From NCBI GenBank assembly GCA_038234715.1, contig JBBQTD010000013.1:1-64000 (forward strand): a DNA stretch of 64,000 nt. The letters are read 5' to 3'. A program made the translations under genes and the position numbers. The notes below the pieces were generated by a model, which had not been told where the DNA came from, searched no databases, and was given only the letters and a program-made list of their open reading frames with translations. Of the stretch, positions 1-8,283 are shown piece after piece. How positions within the stretch are numbered: the stretch's first letter is position 1; each line of letters starts with the position of its first letter. Origin of the DNA: SZAS-103 sp038234715 (GTDB lineage: Bacteria > Pseudomonadota > Gammaproteobacteria > Xanthomonadales > Xanthomonadaceae).

Positions 1-146
1 GTCAGACCCAGCTCAACGACATCGCGCGGCTGCTCAACGGACGACCACGCAAAACACTCGGCTGGAAAACGCCCGAAGAAGTCATGGGCGAAGAGATTGC
101 TGCATTTTCCCAACGTGTTGCACTTGATTCTTGAGACCGCCCGGTC
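1..146 (+). mobile_element. Right end of an IS30-family insertion sequence
   Basis: The window opens inside an insertion sequence. A transposase C-terminus runs to 134 and is followed at once by a GC-rich end (about 117-146) that resembles IS30-family terminal inverted repeats, which often overlap the transposase stop. The boundary is placed where the interrupted lipoprotein reading frame (minus strand, from 391) stops making sense, near 143-147. GAGACC at 133-138 and GGTCTC at 143-148 flank the junction as an inverted pair. The exact end and the target duplication cannot be fixed without the left end. Confidence 0.75.
3..134 (+). CDS. IS30-family transposase, C-terminal fragment (partial at window edge)
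   Basis: Reading frame 3 encodes 43 residues before TGA at 132-134. They include the motif LNGRPRKTLGWKTPEEV, which is the hallmark C-terminal signature of IS30-family DDE transposases (integrase core, rve). The N-terminal helix-turn-helix and most of the DDE domain lie upstream of the window. The enzyme would catalyse cut-and-paste movement of the element. Whether the copy is intact cannot be judged from here. Confidence 0.85.
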   Translation, partial: QTQLNDIARLLNGRPRKTLGWKTPEEVMGEEIAAFSQRVALDS

Positions 147-391
147 TCGAGCGAATTTGCGTGGGCGTGCGGTCCCAGATCGATACTGCCGTTGACGGTT
201 TCCGCGCCAGCGACAGTTGCATCGTGACCGATCTCGATCGCGCCATTGACGGTACTCGCGTCACCGACATGGATGCCTGGCTGTACAGCAACGCTGCCAT
301 TGACCTTGTCCAAGCCGTTACCGCCCTCCGCGCAGCCCACGATGCACAGCAAGCCGACGGTGATGCAGATCAGGGGGAGGGCAGTGCGCAT
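147..391 (-). pseudogene. Truncated repeat-containing lipoprotein, interrupted by the IS30 element
   Basis: The ATG at 391-389 follows an AAGGAT-like ribosome binding site. It starts a lipoprotein signal peptide (MRTALPLICITVGLLCIVGC, lipobox Cys at residue 20). After it come about 17-residue repeats of the type TVNGAIEIGHDATVAGAE and TVNGSIDLGPHAHANSLE, as found in small polymer-forming or adhesin-like beta-helical lipoproteins of xanthomonads. The repeat run stops at the IS junction near 147, and the frame then reads into transposon sequence. The rest of the gene presumably lies beyond the element. It is divergent from gpmI. The function is not known; the loss is inferred. Confidence 0.7.
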
Positions 392-521
392 GGCGGATCC
401 TTGGTGATGTGGTCGTCGCGAATACAGTTCTGAGGTTTTCGATGCGTTCGCGCCGAGCAGCGTTTCAGCGCGCTCCGTTACACTAGAGCTGCAGCAACAC
501 TGCGCCGCCAACGAGCCCTCC

Positions 522-2081
522 GTGAGTGCCGAAAGTCATCGACCCAAACCCGTCTTGCTGTTGATTCTCGACGGCTGGGGCCATCGCGACGCACGCGACG
601 GCGAACAGCAGTCGGACAATGCGATTGCAATGGCAAACCTGCCGAACTGGCACCGCTTGCTTGCAGATTGCCCGCATACCCTGGTGCACACCGAAGGACG
701 GTTCGTCGGGCTGCCGGATGGGCAGATGGGGAACTCCGAAGTTGGCCACATGAACATGGGCGCCGGCCGCATCGTCTACCAGGACCTGACCCGGATCGAT
801 GCAGCGATCGAGGATGGCTCGTTCTTTGACAACCCCGCGTTGTGCAGCGCTTGTGATGCGGCGACTGCGAACGCCGGGACGCTGAATATTTTCGGCCTGC
901 TTTCACCTGGTGGCGTACACAGCCACGAAACCCACATCAATGCCATGTTGGCGCTTGCAGGGCGTCGAGGAGTGGAAAGGGTGGCGGTCCATGCGTTCCT
1001 TGATGGCCGCGACACACCGCCGAGGAGCGCGCGGCAATCGCTCGAAGGACTCGCCGCCAAATGTGCGCAGTTGCCCAACGCTTTCATCGCCACGATCTGC
1101 GGGCGCTACTTCGCGATGGATCGCGACAATCGCTGGGACCGGGTGCAGGTCGCGTACAAAACGATTCTGGGCGGTTCCGATGCCGAATGCGTCGACGGTG
1201 CGGTTGCTGCGCTCGATGCCGCTTACGCTCGTGGCGAAAACGACGAATTCGTTAGGCCCACGGTGACGCATAGGGAATGGGCCATGGCGGATGGAGATGC
1301 TGTCGTCTTCATGAACTTCCGATCGGACCGGGCGCGCGAACTCTCACACGCATTCGTCGACACAGAGTTCAAAGGCTTTGCCCGTTCACGGCGAATCGGG
1401 CTTTCCGCATTCGTCACGCTCACCGAATACGAAAAAGGACTGGCCGCGACGGCTATTGCATTTCTGCCGGATGACCTGCGCGACACGTTCGGTGACGTGC
1501 TCGCGGCAAATCGCCTGACCCAGTTGCGCATTGCAGAAACCGAGAAATATGCGCACGTCACGTTCTTCTTCAATGGCGGCATGGAAGCGCCTGTCGCCGG
1601 GGAACAACGCATCCTGATTCCATCGCCGAAAGTCGCAACCTACGACCTGAAGCCGCAAATGAGCTGTCCCGAGCTGACAGAGAAGCTCTGCGATGCGATT
1701 CGATCGCAGCGCTTCGATGCGATCGTGTGCAACATCGCCAACCCGGACATGGTTGGCCATACCGGAGACTTGGCCGCAGCGATCCAGGCGGCCGAAGCGG
1801 TAGACATCGCGATCGGTGCGATCCGCTCTGCACTCGAAGAAGTCGGCGGTGAAATGATCCTGACTGCCGATCATGGCAATCTCGAAATGATGCGCGATCC
1901 GGTATCCGGCCAACCGCACACTGCGCACACTGTCGGTCCCGTGCCTTGCGTGTACCTGGGCCGTCCAGCGACGCTGCGCGATGGCGGTTCGTTGCGCGAC
2001 CTCGCGCCGAGCCTGCTGCAGTTGCTTGGACTACCGCAACCGACGGCGATGACCGGTCAATCGCTGGTGCGCTTCGAGTGA
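522..2081 (+). CDS. gpmI: 2,3-bisphosphoglycerate-independent phosphoglycerate mutase
   Basis: A cytoplasmic glycolytic and gluconeogenic enzyme that interconverts 3- and 2-phosphoglycerate through a phosphoserine intermediate with two Mn ions. Its 519 residues match the usual length of about 510-515. Visible motifs are DGWG (17-20) and NSEVGHMNMGAGR with the catalytic Ser at residue 72. Also present are DGRDTPP, GRYFAMDRDNRWDR, the metal-binding NPDMVGHTGD and a C-terminal TADHGN. The GTG start at 522 was chosen because homologues begin just before the first beta strand. It overlaps the next gene by 4 nt (GTGA), so the two are probably cotranscribed, as in other proteobacteria. Confidence 0.96.
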   Translation: MSAESHRPKPVLLLILDGWGHRDARDGEQQSDNAIAMANLPNWHRLLADCPHTLVHTEGRFVGLPDGQMGNSEVGHMNMGAGRIVYQDLTRIDAAIEDGSFFDNPALCSACDAATANAGTLNIFGLLSPGGVHSHETHINAMLALAGRRGVERVAVHAFLDGRDTPPRSARQSLEGLAAKCAQLPNAFIATICGRYFAMDRDNRWDRVQVAYKTILGGSDAECVDGAVAALDAAYARGENDEFVRPTVTHREWAMADGDAVVFMNFRSDRARELSHAFVDTEFKGFARSRRIGLSAFVTLTEYEKGLAATAIAFLPDDLRDTFGDVLAANRLTQLRIAETEKYAHVTFFFNGGMEAPVAGEQRILIPSPKVATYDLKPQMSCPELTEKLCDAIRSQRFDAIVCNIANPDMVGHTGDLAAAIQAAEAVDIAIGAIRSALEEVGGEMILTADHGNLEMMRDPVSGQPHTAHTVGPVPCVYLGRPATLRDGGSLRDLAPSLLQLLGLPQPTAMTGQSLVRFE

Positions 2082-3358
2082 AGCAATCGCGGCTCGCTCT
2101 GGTGGCTGCGCTCACGATGTGCTGCGCGCTGGGCTGTGCATTTGCCGCTGCGCCGTCGACCAAGGCACAGATCGCCGCGAACAAGGCCGCTGCCCAGGAA
2201 AGGATCGAGGCCCAGAACAAGGCTGAAGCCGAGGAAAAAGCCGAGGCGCAGAAGAAAGCCCAAGCGCAGGAAAGGCTCGGCGATCTGCGCGCGCAACTCG
2301 ATGCACTCGCTGCGCAGCAACGCGAAGCCGAAGGCGAACGCAGCGACGCAAGCAAGGCGCTGCGCACGGCCGACAGCAACGTCGGCCAGGCCACACGCGC
2401 GCTGCACGACACCGAGACTGCCATCGCGGCGCAGCAGGCGAAGTTGATCGATCTCGAACACGAGCAAGTTGCCCTGCGCTCGAAGTTGTCTGGCCAGCGC
2501 GCCGCGCTTGCCGGATTGATGCGCTCGGCTTATGCGCTCGGCAACAACGAACATCTCAAACTGTTGCTCGCGCAGGATCGCGTCTCGGACCTGGGGCGCG
2601 CGATCGCTTACCACCGCTACTTCGAACAGGATCGCATGCGCCGCATCCACGCGCTGACGGAGCAATTGCACACGCTGGCGGATGTGTCGAAGCGGGTCGA
2701 CGCGCAACGCGCGACCCTGGCGGCGTCGCGCCAGGAACAGCTTGCCCGGCTGGGGGCAGTGCAAACGCAACGCAGCCAGCGCGGCAAGGTCGTCACGGAT
2801 CTCGAGGCGAGCTACCACGATCGTGCCAAACGCATGAACGCGATTGGCCGCGACGCTGGTGCGCTCGAAGACCTGGTCAAGCGGCTGTCAGTCGTGATGG
2901 CGCATGCACCCGCGCCTGCTGTCGCGCAGATCGCGACCACTGCGGGCGTTCACCATAACCCCGCGCCTCCGGTTGCAGCGCCCTTCATGGGGCCTGGCGG
3001 ACGTTTCCCCTGGCCGGTCGAGGGCAATGTCATCACCGGCTATGGCGATGCGAGTAGCGGATTGTTGATATCCGGAATGCCAGGCGCGGAGGTACACGCG
3101 GTAGCCGACGGACGGGTCGCGTTCGCGAATTGGCTCAAGGGCTATGGGCTGATCGTGATCGTCGATCACGGCAACGGCCTCATGAGCCTTTACGCGAACA
3201 ATGATGCGTTGCTGAAGAATGCCGGCGACAGCGTGCGCGCCGGCGAAGCAGTCAGCACGGTCGGCAGCTCGGGCGGACAGGGCCGCAATGCGCTGTATTT
3301 CGAAATTCGGCAGGGTGGCAAGGCGGTCGACCCGCGCGCGTGGCTACGGCGGCGATGA
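2078..3358 (+). CDS. EnvC-like murein hydrolase activator, degenerate LytM (M23) domain
   Basis: A 426-residue secreted protein. The GTG at 2078 overlaps the gpmI stop, and the frame then gives a signal peptide (about 1-25). A long Ala/Gln/Glu-rich coiled coil follows (about 30-280), then a C-terminal peptidase M23/LytM fold (about 310-425). The zinc ligands of active M23 enzymes are not conserved: the first His motif reads ISGMPGAEV, and the HxH region reads ALYFEIR. This matches EnvC, which does not cleave peptidoglycan but activates AmiA/AmiB amidases at the division septum. The pairing gpmI-envC-ctp is common in gammaproteobacteria. Confident in family; the activator role is inferred from homology. 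Confidence 0.9.
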   Translation: MKQSRLALVAALTMCCALGCAFAAAPSTKAQIAANKAAAQERIEAQNKAEAEEKAEAQKKAQAQERLGDLRAQLDALAAQQREAEGERSDASKALRTADSNVGQATRALHDTETAIAAQQAKLIDLEHEQVALRSKLSGQRAALAGLMRSAYALGNNEHLKLLLAQDRVSDLGRAIAYHRYFEQDRMRRIHALTEQLHTLADVSKRVDAQRATLAASRQEQLARLGAVQTQRSQRGKVVTDLEASYHDRAKRMNAIGRDAGALEDLVKRLSVVMAHAPAPAVAQIATTAGVHHNPAPPVAAPFMGPGGRFPWPVEGNVITGYGDASSGLLISGMPGAEVHAVADGRVAFANWLKGYGLIVIVDHGNGLMSLYANNDALLKNAGDSVRAGEAVSTVGSSGGQGRNALYFEIRQGGKAVDPRAWLRRR

Positions 3359-3409
3359 GCAAAGCGTACCTGCGATTGATTCCCCCTCATGCAATGCGAT
3401 GATGCGCCG

Positions 3410-4861
3410 ATGAATCATTCCATGTTCCTGCCCATTCGCTTGTTGTTGCTGGCGGGCCTGCTGGCGGGGCCACTCGCCCATGCGCAGGATCCGGCGGCAG
3501 CTCCCTCCCGCCCGGCAGCAGCGCCGTCATCGGGAAACCAGCCCGCGGCCGCTGGCGCAAGCCATGACGAAATTGCGCATGCGAAGGCGGCTGCGACGAA
3601 GGCGGGACTGGCTGACCGCGATGGCAACGTGCCGCTTGCCGAGATCCAGCGCTATGTCGCGGTGTATCGCGCGGTCAAGGAGGCGTACGTCGACAAGGTC
3701 AGCGATCGCAAGCTCATGCAGGCGTCCGTGCGAGGCCTGCTGACCGATCTCGACCCGCACAGTGCGTACCTGGACAAGGAGGAATCCGAACAGCTCGACC
3801 AGGACTCCAACGGCGCCTATGAGGGCATCGGCGTGGAGGTCATGCAGTTGCCCGATCGCAGCCTGCGCGTTGTCTCGCCGATCGACGGTACTCCAGCCGC
3901 GCGCGCAGGCATCAAGGCCGGCGACGTGATTGTCGCGATCGATGGGAGACCGATTGAAGCCGACAACGCCGACAGCGCAAGCATCAGCCTGCGCGGACCG
4001 CCCGGCAGCGAAGTCGAGCTGAGCGTGGTGCGCGATGGCGCGGATGCACCGGTCATCGTCGTCGTCAAACGCGACACGATCCACATCCAGAGCGTCCACG
4101 CGCGCCTGCTGGAGCCGGGTTACGGTTATGTGCGACTGAGCACGTTCCAGATCGATACCGCGACCGACATGACCGCGCACATCGCCGAACTGGGAAAGAC
4201 CAATCGCGGTCCGTTGCGCGGCCTGGTGCTGGATTTGCGCAGCAACCCGGGTGGACTGCTCAATGCCGCGGTCGAGGCAGCGGATGCTTTTCTCGACAGC
4301 GGCGTGATTGTTTCCACCAAGGGGCGCCTGAGCTATTCGAATGCGACCTTCACGGCGAGCCCTGGCGATGTCCTCGAGCGTGCGCCGATCGTGGTGCTTG
4401 TCGACGGCGGAACTGCAAGCGCGTCTGAAGTGCTGACCGGCGCCCTGCAGGATCAGCACCGCGCAATGGTCGTCGGCAGCCGCACGTTCGGCAAAGGATC
4501 CGTGCAGACCGTACTCCCACTCGACAATGGCGATTCGATCAAGCTGACCACCACGCGTTACTACACGCCGAGCGGCAAGTCGATCCAGGCGCGGGGGATC
4601 CATCCGGATGTCGTGCTCAAGCCGGGCACGGCCAACCAGGCCAAAGCGCCGGCCGGCGACAACACCCGAGAGCGGGATCTGCCCGGGCACCTGGCCGACG
4701 TTGACGGCAACGACACCGACGAGGGTGGCGATGCGGTGGTGTTCGCCGACGACTATGCGATCGGCGAGGCGCTCAAGGTGCTCAAGACCATGCCACTGGT
4801 AACGCCGGCCGCGACTCCGCCTGTCGTGCGGGCTGCAGCAGCGCCAGCCTCCCGGAAATGA
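3410..4861 (+). CDS. S41-family carboxyl-terminal processing protease (CtpA/Prc type)
   Basis: A periplasmic serine protease of about 483 residues that trims C-termini of envelope proteins and peptidoglycan hydrolases. A signal peptide (cleavage after AHAQ) leads into a low-complexity Pro/Ala stretch, an S41 N-terminal region (LTDLDPHSAYLD), a PDZ domain (YEGIGVEVMQL to VVVKRD) and the S41 catalytic core. The core carries Ser in DGGTASASEV and the general-base Lys in RTFGKGSVQT. An in-frame ATG at 3389 is an alternative start; neither has a strong Shine-Dalgarno, and 3410 puts the signal peptide closest to the start. It follows the EnvC-like gene by about 50 bp, probably in one operon. Confidence 0.93.
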   Translation: MNHSMFLPIRLLLLAGLLAGPLAHAQDPAAAPSRPAAAPSSGNQPAAAGASHDEIAHAKAAATKAGLADRDGNVPLAEIQRYVAVYRAVKEAYVDKVSDRKLMQASVRGLLTDLDPHSAYLDKEESEQLDQDSNGAYEGIGVEVMQLPDRSLRVVSPIDGTPAARAGIKAGDVIVAIDGRPIEADNADSASISLRGPPGSEVELSVVRDGADAPVIVVVKRDTIHIQSVHARLLEPGYGYVRLSTFQIDTATDMTAHIAELGKTNRGPLRGLVLDLRSNPGGLLNAAVEAADAFLDSGVIVSTKGRLSYSNATFTASPGDVLERAPIVVLVDGGTASASEVLTGALQDQHRAMVVGSRTFGKGSVQTVLPLDNGDSIKLTTTRYYTPSGKSIQARGIHPDVVLKPGTANQAKAPAGDNTRERDLPGHLADVDGNDTDEGGDAVVFADDYAIGEALKVLKTMPLVTPAATPPVVRAAAAPASRK

Positions 4862-5185
4862 TCAGCGCGGTTTTGCAGGTAGCGGGAACGGCATCACCAC
4901 GGCGTCGCCGCTCGCCGCATCCCGGATGCGCAGAGGGCCGCGTCGCTCAACCTCTTCGATGCGCAGGATGCTCTGCATCGGCAAGTGCAGGCGCTTGGTC
5001 GCGCCGAATTCGTCGCGCAGGCGCTCCTCGGTAGGATCGACCACCACGCCTTCATTGACGTCGAACGCGATTTCAGAAATTTCCGTGAAGCCCCACAGTT
5101 CGCTGCTTGCGACGCGCCGCGCATACAACTCGTAGATCCGGCCCGCGCTGAGGAAAGTGACCTTAAAGAGTTTACGATTCGGCAT
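4862..5185 (-). CDS. DUF1820 family protein
   Basis: 107 residues, starting MPNRKLFKVTFLSAGRIYEL. This matches the small DUF1820 family found across gammaproteobacteria (about 105-115 residues). No signal peptide or membrane segment is visible; it is a soluble beta-rich protein of unknown function. The reading frame is open further upstream, but homologues start at the MPNRKLF methionine. It converges with the S41 protease, whose stop codon abuts this one. Confidence 0.85.
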   Translation of the reverse strand: MPNRKLFKVTFLSAGRIYELYARRVASSELWGFTEISEIAFDVNEGVVVDPTEERLRDEFGATKRLHLPMQSILRIEEVERRGPLRIRDAASGDAVVMPFPLPAKPR

Positions 5186-5297
5186 GCGTGCAGTGTACGA
5201 CTCCCAGGCGCACGCCCGCGCCCGACCGTGTTGAGGCGTCGCACGCGCCGTGCAAGAACGCTGGCTGTGGCGGGATCTGCGGAACGCGACAGGCGGC

Positions 5298-6119
5298 TCA
5301 CGGCTTGGGCAGCAGGACGCGCATGCCGTGGGCATCGATTTCGGCGCCATCGTGGCGAATACGAACCAGGGTCACGCCGCCAGCGAGTCGTGCGCCTTCG
5401 CCGACACGTTGGCCATCGACGATCATGAACCGCTGCGCTGGGTCATTGGCATACACATGCATGCTGACCTTCAGTGTTGGCAGCGCATTGCGTTCTTCAG
5501 CAGACAAACTGTCCAATGGAGCCAGCATGGGCTCATCGGTGGGCGCTGCTGCGTCGGTAATGGAGGGGATCGGCGGCGCATGCGGCAATGCGGTTGCGGA
5601 TATCGAAGTGACCAAGGGAGGCGTCGCGGAGACGACTCCAGCAGTGCTTGCCGCTGCCGGTGTGTTCAGTGGCGGAATGTGCGCGGCCGGAGCGTCTCGT
5701 GGAAAACCGGTTCGCGTTGCCAGTGGAATTTCCCTGGTGCGCGGTGCGGCGATCGCGGGCGACGTGTCCAGGACCGCGACGGTGGCAGGGCGCGCAACAC
5801 GCGCTTGCATGGAATCAACGTCAGCTTGTCGTTTGGGTGCCGGGAGAACCGCGTCTTCTGCCACGCGGGCTTCGGCCGGACGCTGCGCATGCTGCGTCCC
5901 TGTAGCTGAAGCGTCGTGTGATGGAACCTCGCCACGCAGCGACCACCATCCCAGCACGAGTGCCGCCACCAGCAAGGCCACACCTCCGGCGATCGCGAAT
6001 CTCCAATGTCGGCGTGGCTTGGGCGGCCGCAGGACTGGCATCGGGGCGAGCAGGTCTGGCGCCGTGCCGAGCCGACGCTCGGCATCCGATTTGCGCAATG
6101 CCTCGAGGATCAGCGACAT
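5298..6119 (-). CDS. gspB: Type II secretion system protein GspB
   Basis: 273 residues. The N-terminus MSLILEALRKSDAERRLG is the hallmark of GspB/PulB/OutB proteins. One membrane segment follows (about 40-60), then a low-complexity periplasmic linker and a C-terminal T2SSB domain (about 205-273: LPTLKVSMHVYANDP through GVTLVRIRHDGAEID). GspB works with GspA to carry or insert the secretin GspD through peptidoglycan. The ATG at 6119 overlaps the end of gspA by 10 nt, so the pair is translationally coupled. The rest of the T2SS operon is not in this window. Confidence 0.9.
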   Translation of the reverse strand: MSLILEALRKSDAERRLGTAPDLLAPMPVLRPPKPRRHWRFAIAGGVALLVAALVLGWWSLRGEVPSHDASATGTQHAQRPAEARVAEDAVLPAPKRQADVDSMQARVARPATVAVLDTSPAIAAPRTREIPLATRTGFPRDAPAAHIPPLNTPAAASTAGVVSATPPLVTSISATALPHAPPIPSITDAAAPTDEPMLAPLDSLSAEERNALPTLKVSMHVYANDPAQRFMIVDGQRVGEGARLAGGVTLVRIRHDGAEIDAHGMRVLLPKP

Positions 6120-7894
6120 GCGTCGTCCTGCGAAGGTGCGCAGGCAGTCGACTGTTCGGAAATCCTGCGCAAGTGCGGACCATTGCGATCGATCGCCATC
6201 AGCGCCATCAGCGTTTCAGGCCCCGCCACACCGTCGCCGTGCAGGCCAAAGTCGCGTTGTACCGCGCGCACCGCTGCGATCAGTCCGGCGTCATAACCCG
6301 CAGGTGCGGCGCTTCCGGCTCCTGGCGCAGCCTTCAGGGTTTCTTGCGGCAGGCGGGATTGCCGTGAACCGCCTGTTTGAGTTTCTCCCGGTTCCGGTGG
6401 CGATTGCTTCTGCGGCCGGGACGGGCTTGCTTGCAGCAGGCGAGCGCGCAGCCAGTCCACACCTGGTCCGGTATCGCCACGCCGCAGTGGCGAATTGATA
6501 ACCAGCGGACCGCGCCAGATCGTTGCGTAGCCATCCATTGCAACCTCAAGCGCGCCGCGATGCACCAGGAAGGTATCTGCATCGAGCTGCAGCAAGGCCT
6601 GCGTCGATCCCAACCCGAGCAACAGGGCCGAGGCCCTGCGTCCGTTCGCGTGCAACCTCAGTAACGCTGGCCGATCGAACTGCGCGAGTTGGCTCAAGCG
6701 CGCGTTGCCGTTCGCGCAGAACAATCCGGGCGCGATGACGGTCGGACATGCCGCCGCGGACGCGTTGCCGATGGAGTCGGGACGCACCGACCACAATGCG
6801 AGCAGGTGCCGCCATGTCTGCTGCGGGCTGCCGTCGCTCGCGGCGACACGAAGCGCAAGCGCGTCGGCGTCGAGCAGCGCGAATGCCGATGGCTCCCATC
6901 CTCGCGGCGCAGCGGAGCTCGTCGCAACCGGGTTTCGGATGGCCGCACGCGAGACTGCGTGCGTTGCCGCGACGCGACCTTTTCCGTCGCGATCCGGCAG
7001 CCGATGCCAGATCTCCAACAAGGCCAGCACGCAGAACACGACGATACCCAGCATCAGCGGTGCCCGTTGCGCACCCGCGCGCGGTGCAAGCACTTCAGCA
7101 GCAGCCTGATCGAGCAGGCGGTCGCCGATCGGCCGCTCGCTGCGCGCATAGCCCGCCAGCAGCGCGCGTTCGGCGATCACGTTGAGCAGCCGTGGCACGC
7201 CTCCCGCATGGCGATGCAGGCGTCGCGCAGAAGAGCGGGTGAACGGGAAGGGTCCGCCGCCCGCCACCGCCCAGCGATGCCTCAAGTACGCCTCGCTCTC
7301 GTCGGCATCGAGCGGGTCGAGGTGGTAGCGCGCGGTGATCCGCTGCGCGAGCTGGCGCAGTTCGGGGCGCGCCAGTTGCTCGCGCAATTCGGGCTGGCCA
7401 AGCAGGATGATCTGCAGCAGTTTCTGCGTCGCCGTTTCGAGGTTGGTCAGCAAGCGCACCTGCTCAATCGCGGCGGTCGACAGGTTCTGCGCCTCGTCGA
7501 TGATCAGCACAACCCGCAACCCGGTACCGTGCGCTTCGAGCAGGTAGGCATTGAGAGCATCCACCAGTGCCTTGACGTTGCCGTGGCGACCGGTGAGATC
7601 CAGGTGCAGTTCCTCGCCGATCGCCTCCAGCAATTCCACCGGCGACAACAAGGGATTGAGAATCAGCGCGACCCGCGTGTTGGCCGGAAGCTGTTCAAGC
7701 AGCAGGCGGCTGATCGTTGTCTTGCCGGTGCCGACTTCGCCGGTCAGCTGGACGAAACCGCTGCCGCCACCCTGGCCGATTCCATAGGACAGGTGCGCCA
7801 AGGCGTCGCGATGGCGCTCGGACAGGAAGACGAAGCGCGGGTCGGGCGTGATCGAGAACGGCGGCTCACGCAGGCCGAAGTAGTCAAGGTACAT
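6110..7894 (-). CDS. gspA: GspA/ExeA-like AAA ATPase with peptidoglycan-binding domain
   Basis: 594 residues. The start MYLDYFGLREPPFSITPDP is the conserved beginning of ExeA-type ATPases and was preferred over longer in-frame options. Walker A is GEVGTGKT (52-59) and Walker B is VVLIIDEAQ. A membrane segment near 285-305 separates the cytoplasmic ATPase from a periplasmic part that ends in a peptidoglycan-binding domain (AVQRDFGLHGDGVAGPETL). In Aeromonas, ExeA binds peptidoglycan and, with ExeB, allows assembly of the ExeD secretin. Here it is cotranscribed with gspB and divergent from the FadL-type porin. Confidence 0.9.
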   Translation of the reverse strand: MYLDYFGLREPPFSITPDPRFVFLSERHRDALAHLSYGIGQGGGSGFVQLTGEVGTGKTTISRLLLEQLPANTRVALILNPLLSPVELLEAIGEELHLDLTGRHGNVKALVDALNAYLLEAHGTGLRVVLIIDEAQNLSTAAIEQVRLLTNLETATQKLLQIILLGQPELREQLARPELRQLAQRITARYHLDPLDADESEAYLRHRWAVAGGGPFPFTRSSARRLHRHAGGVPRLLNVIAERALLAGYARSERPIGDRLLDQAAAEVLAPRAGAQRAPLMLGIVVFCVLALLEIWHRLPDRDGKGRVAATHAVSRAAIRNPVATSSAAPRGWEPSAFALLDADALALRVAASDGSPQQTWRHLLALWSVRPDSIGNASAAACPTVIAPGLFCANGNARLSQLAQFDRPALLRLHANGRRASALLLGLGSTQALLQLDADTFLVHRGALEVAMDGYATIWRGPLVINSPLRRGDTGPGVDWLRARLLQASPSRPQKQSPPEPGETQTGGSRQSRLPQETLKAAPGAGSAAPAGYDAGLIAAVRAVQRDFGLHGDGVAGPETLMALMAIDRNGPHLRRISEQSTACAPSQDDACR

Positions 7895-8283
7895 GGGAGC
7901 CGCGTACAAAGCAGCCGGATACATCGAAGCCTGGATGCATGGATGCCGGGCCATGGTTGCCGGTCCATGAAGGCCCCGCAGGAGGAGCGGAACTTTAGCG
8001 CGAAAGTCGCGGAGCGGCACTATCGCCCAACGCTGGAGCACCCGGGCAAGGGGACTGGTCGCCTAACCCTCCTGCGCACAGACACGACCGCACTTGCCAG
8101 CTGGTACTTCCATGTTAGATATTAGTTAAGGCATACTAGGACAAAGCTGTGACCTCGCCGGACCAATGGGCTGGCAAGGCGATGTACGGGGCGGTATGGT
8201 GCGCGGTCACGGATCACCGGCCGCCGCTTACCGGATCCAGGCTCCCGCGCAGGCGGGCTCGACAATTCTCCAGAGAGACTGAC
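7895..8283. other. Divergent intergenic region between gspA and the FadL-type porin
   Basis: 389 bp without a convincing gene. It should hold promoters for gspAB (leftward) and the porin (rightward). The stretch around 8090-8145 is clearly more AT-rich than its surroundings and contains the only promoter-like pair seen. An inverted pair GTGACC (about 8148) and GGTCAC (about 8202) lies in the porin leader; its meaning is unknown. Confidence 0.5.
8094..8121 (+). promoter_or_regulatory. Candidate sigma-70-like promoter for the FadL-type porin
   Basis: TTGCCA (8094-8099) is separated by 16 bp from TAGATA (8116-8121), in the locally AT-rich stretch upstream of the porin. The match to consensus is moderate, and the resulting leader would be about 155 nt. 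Based on sequence only. Confidence 0.35.

Noticed and set aside
2078..3358. Active M23 metallopeptidase
   Set aside because: The zinc-binding His and HxH positions are replaced, so the EnvC-like activator is the better call.
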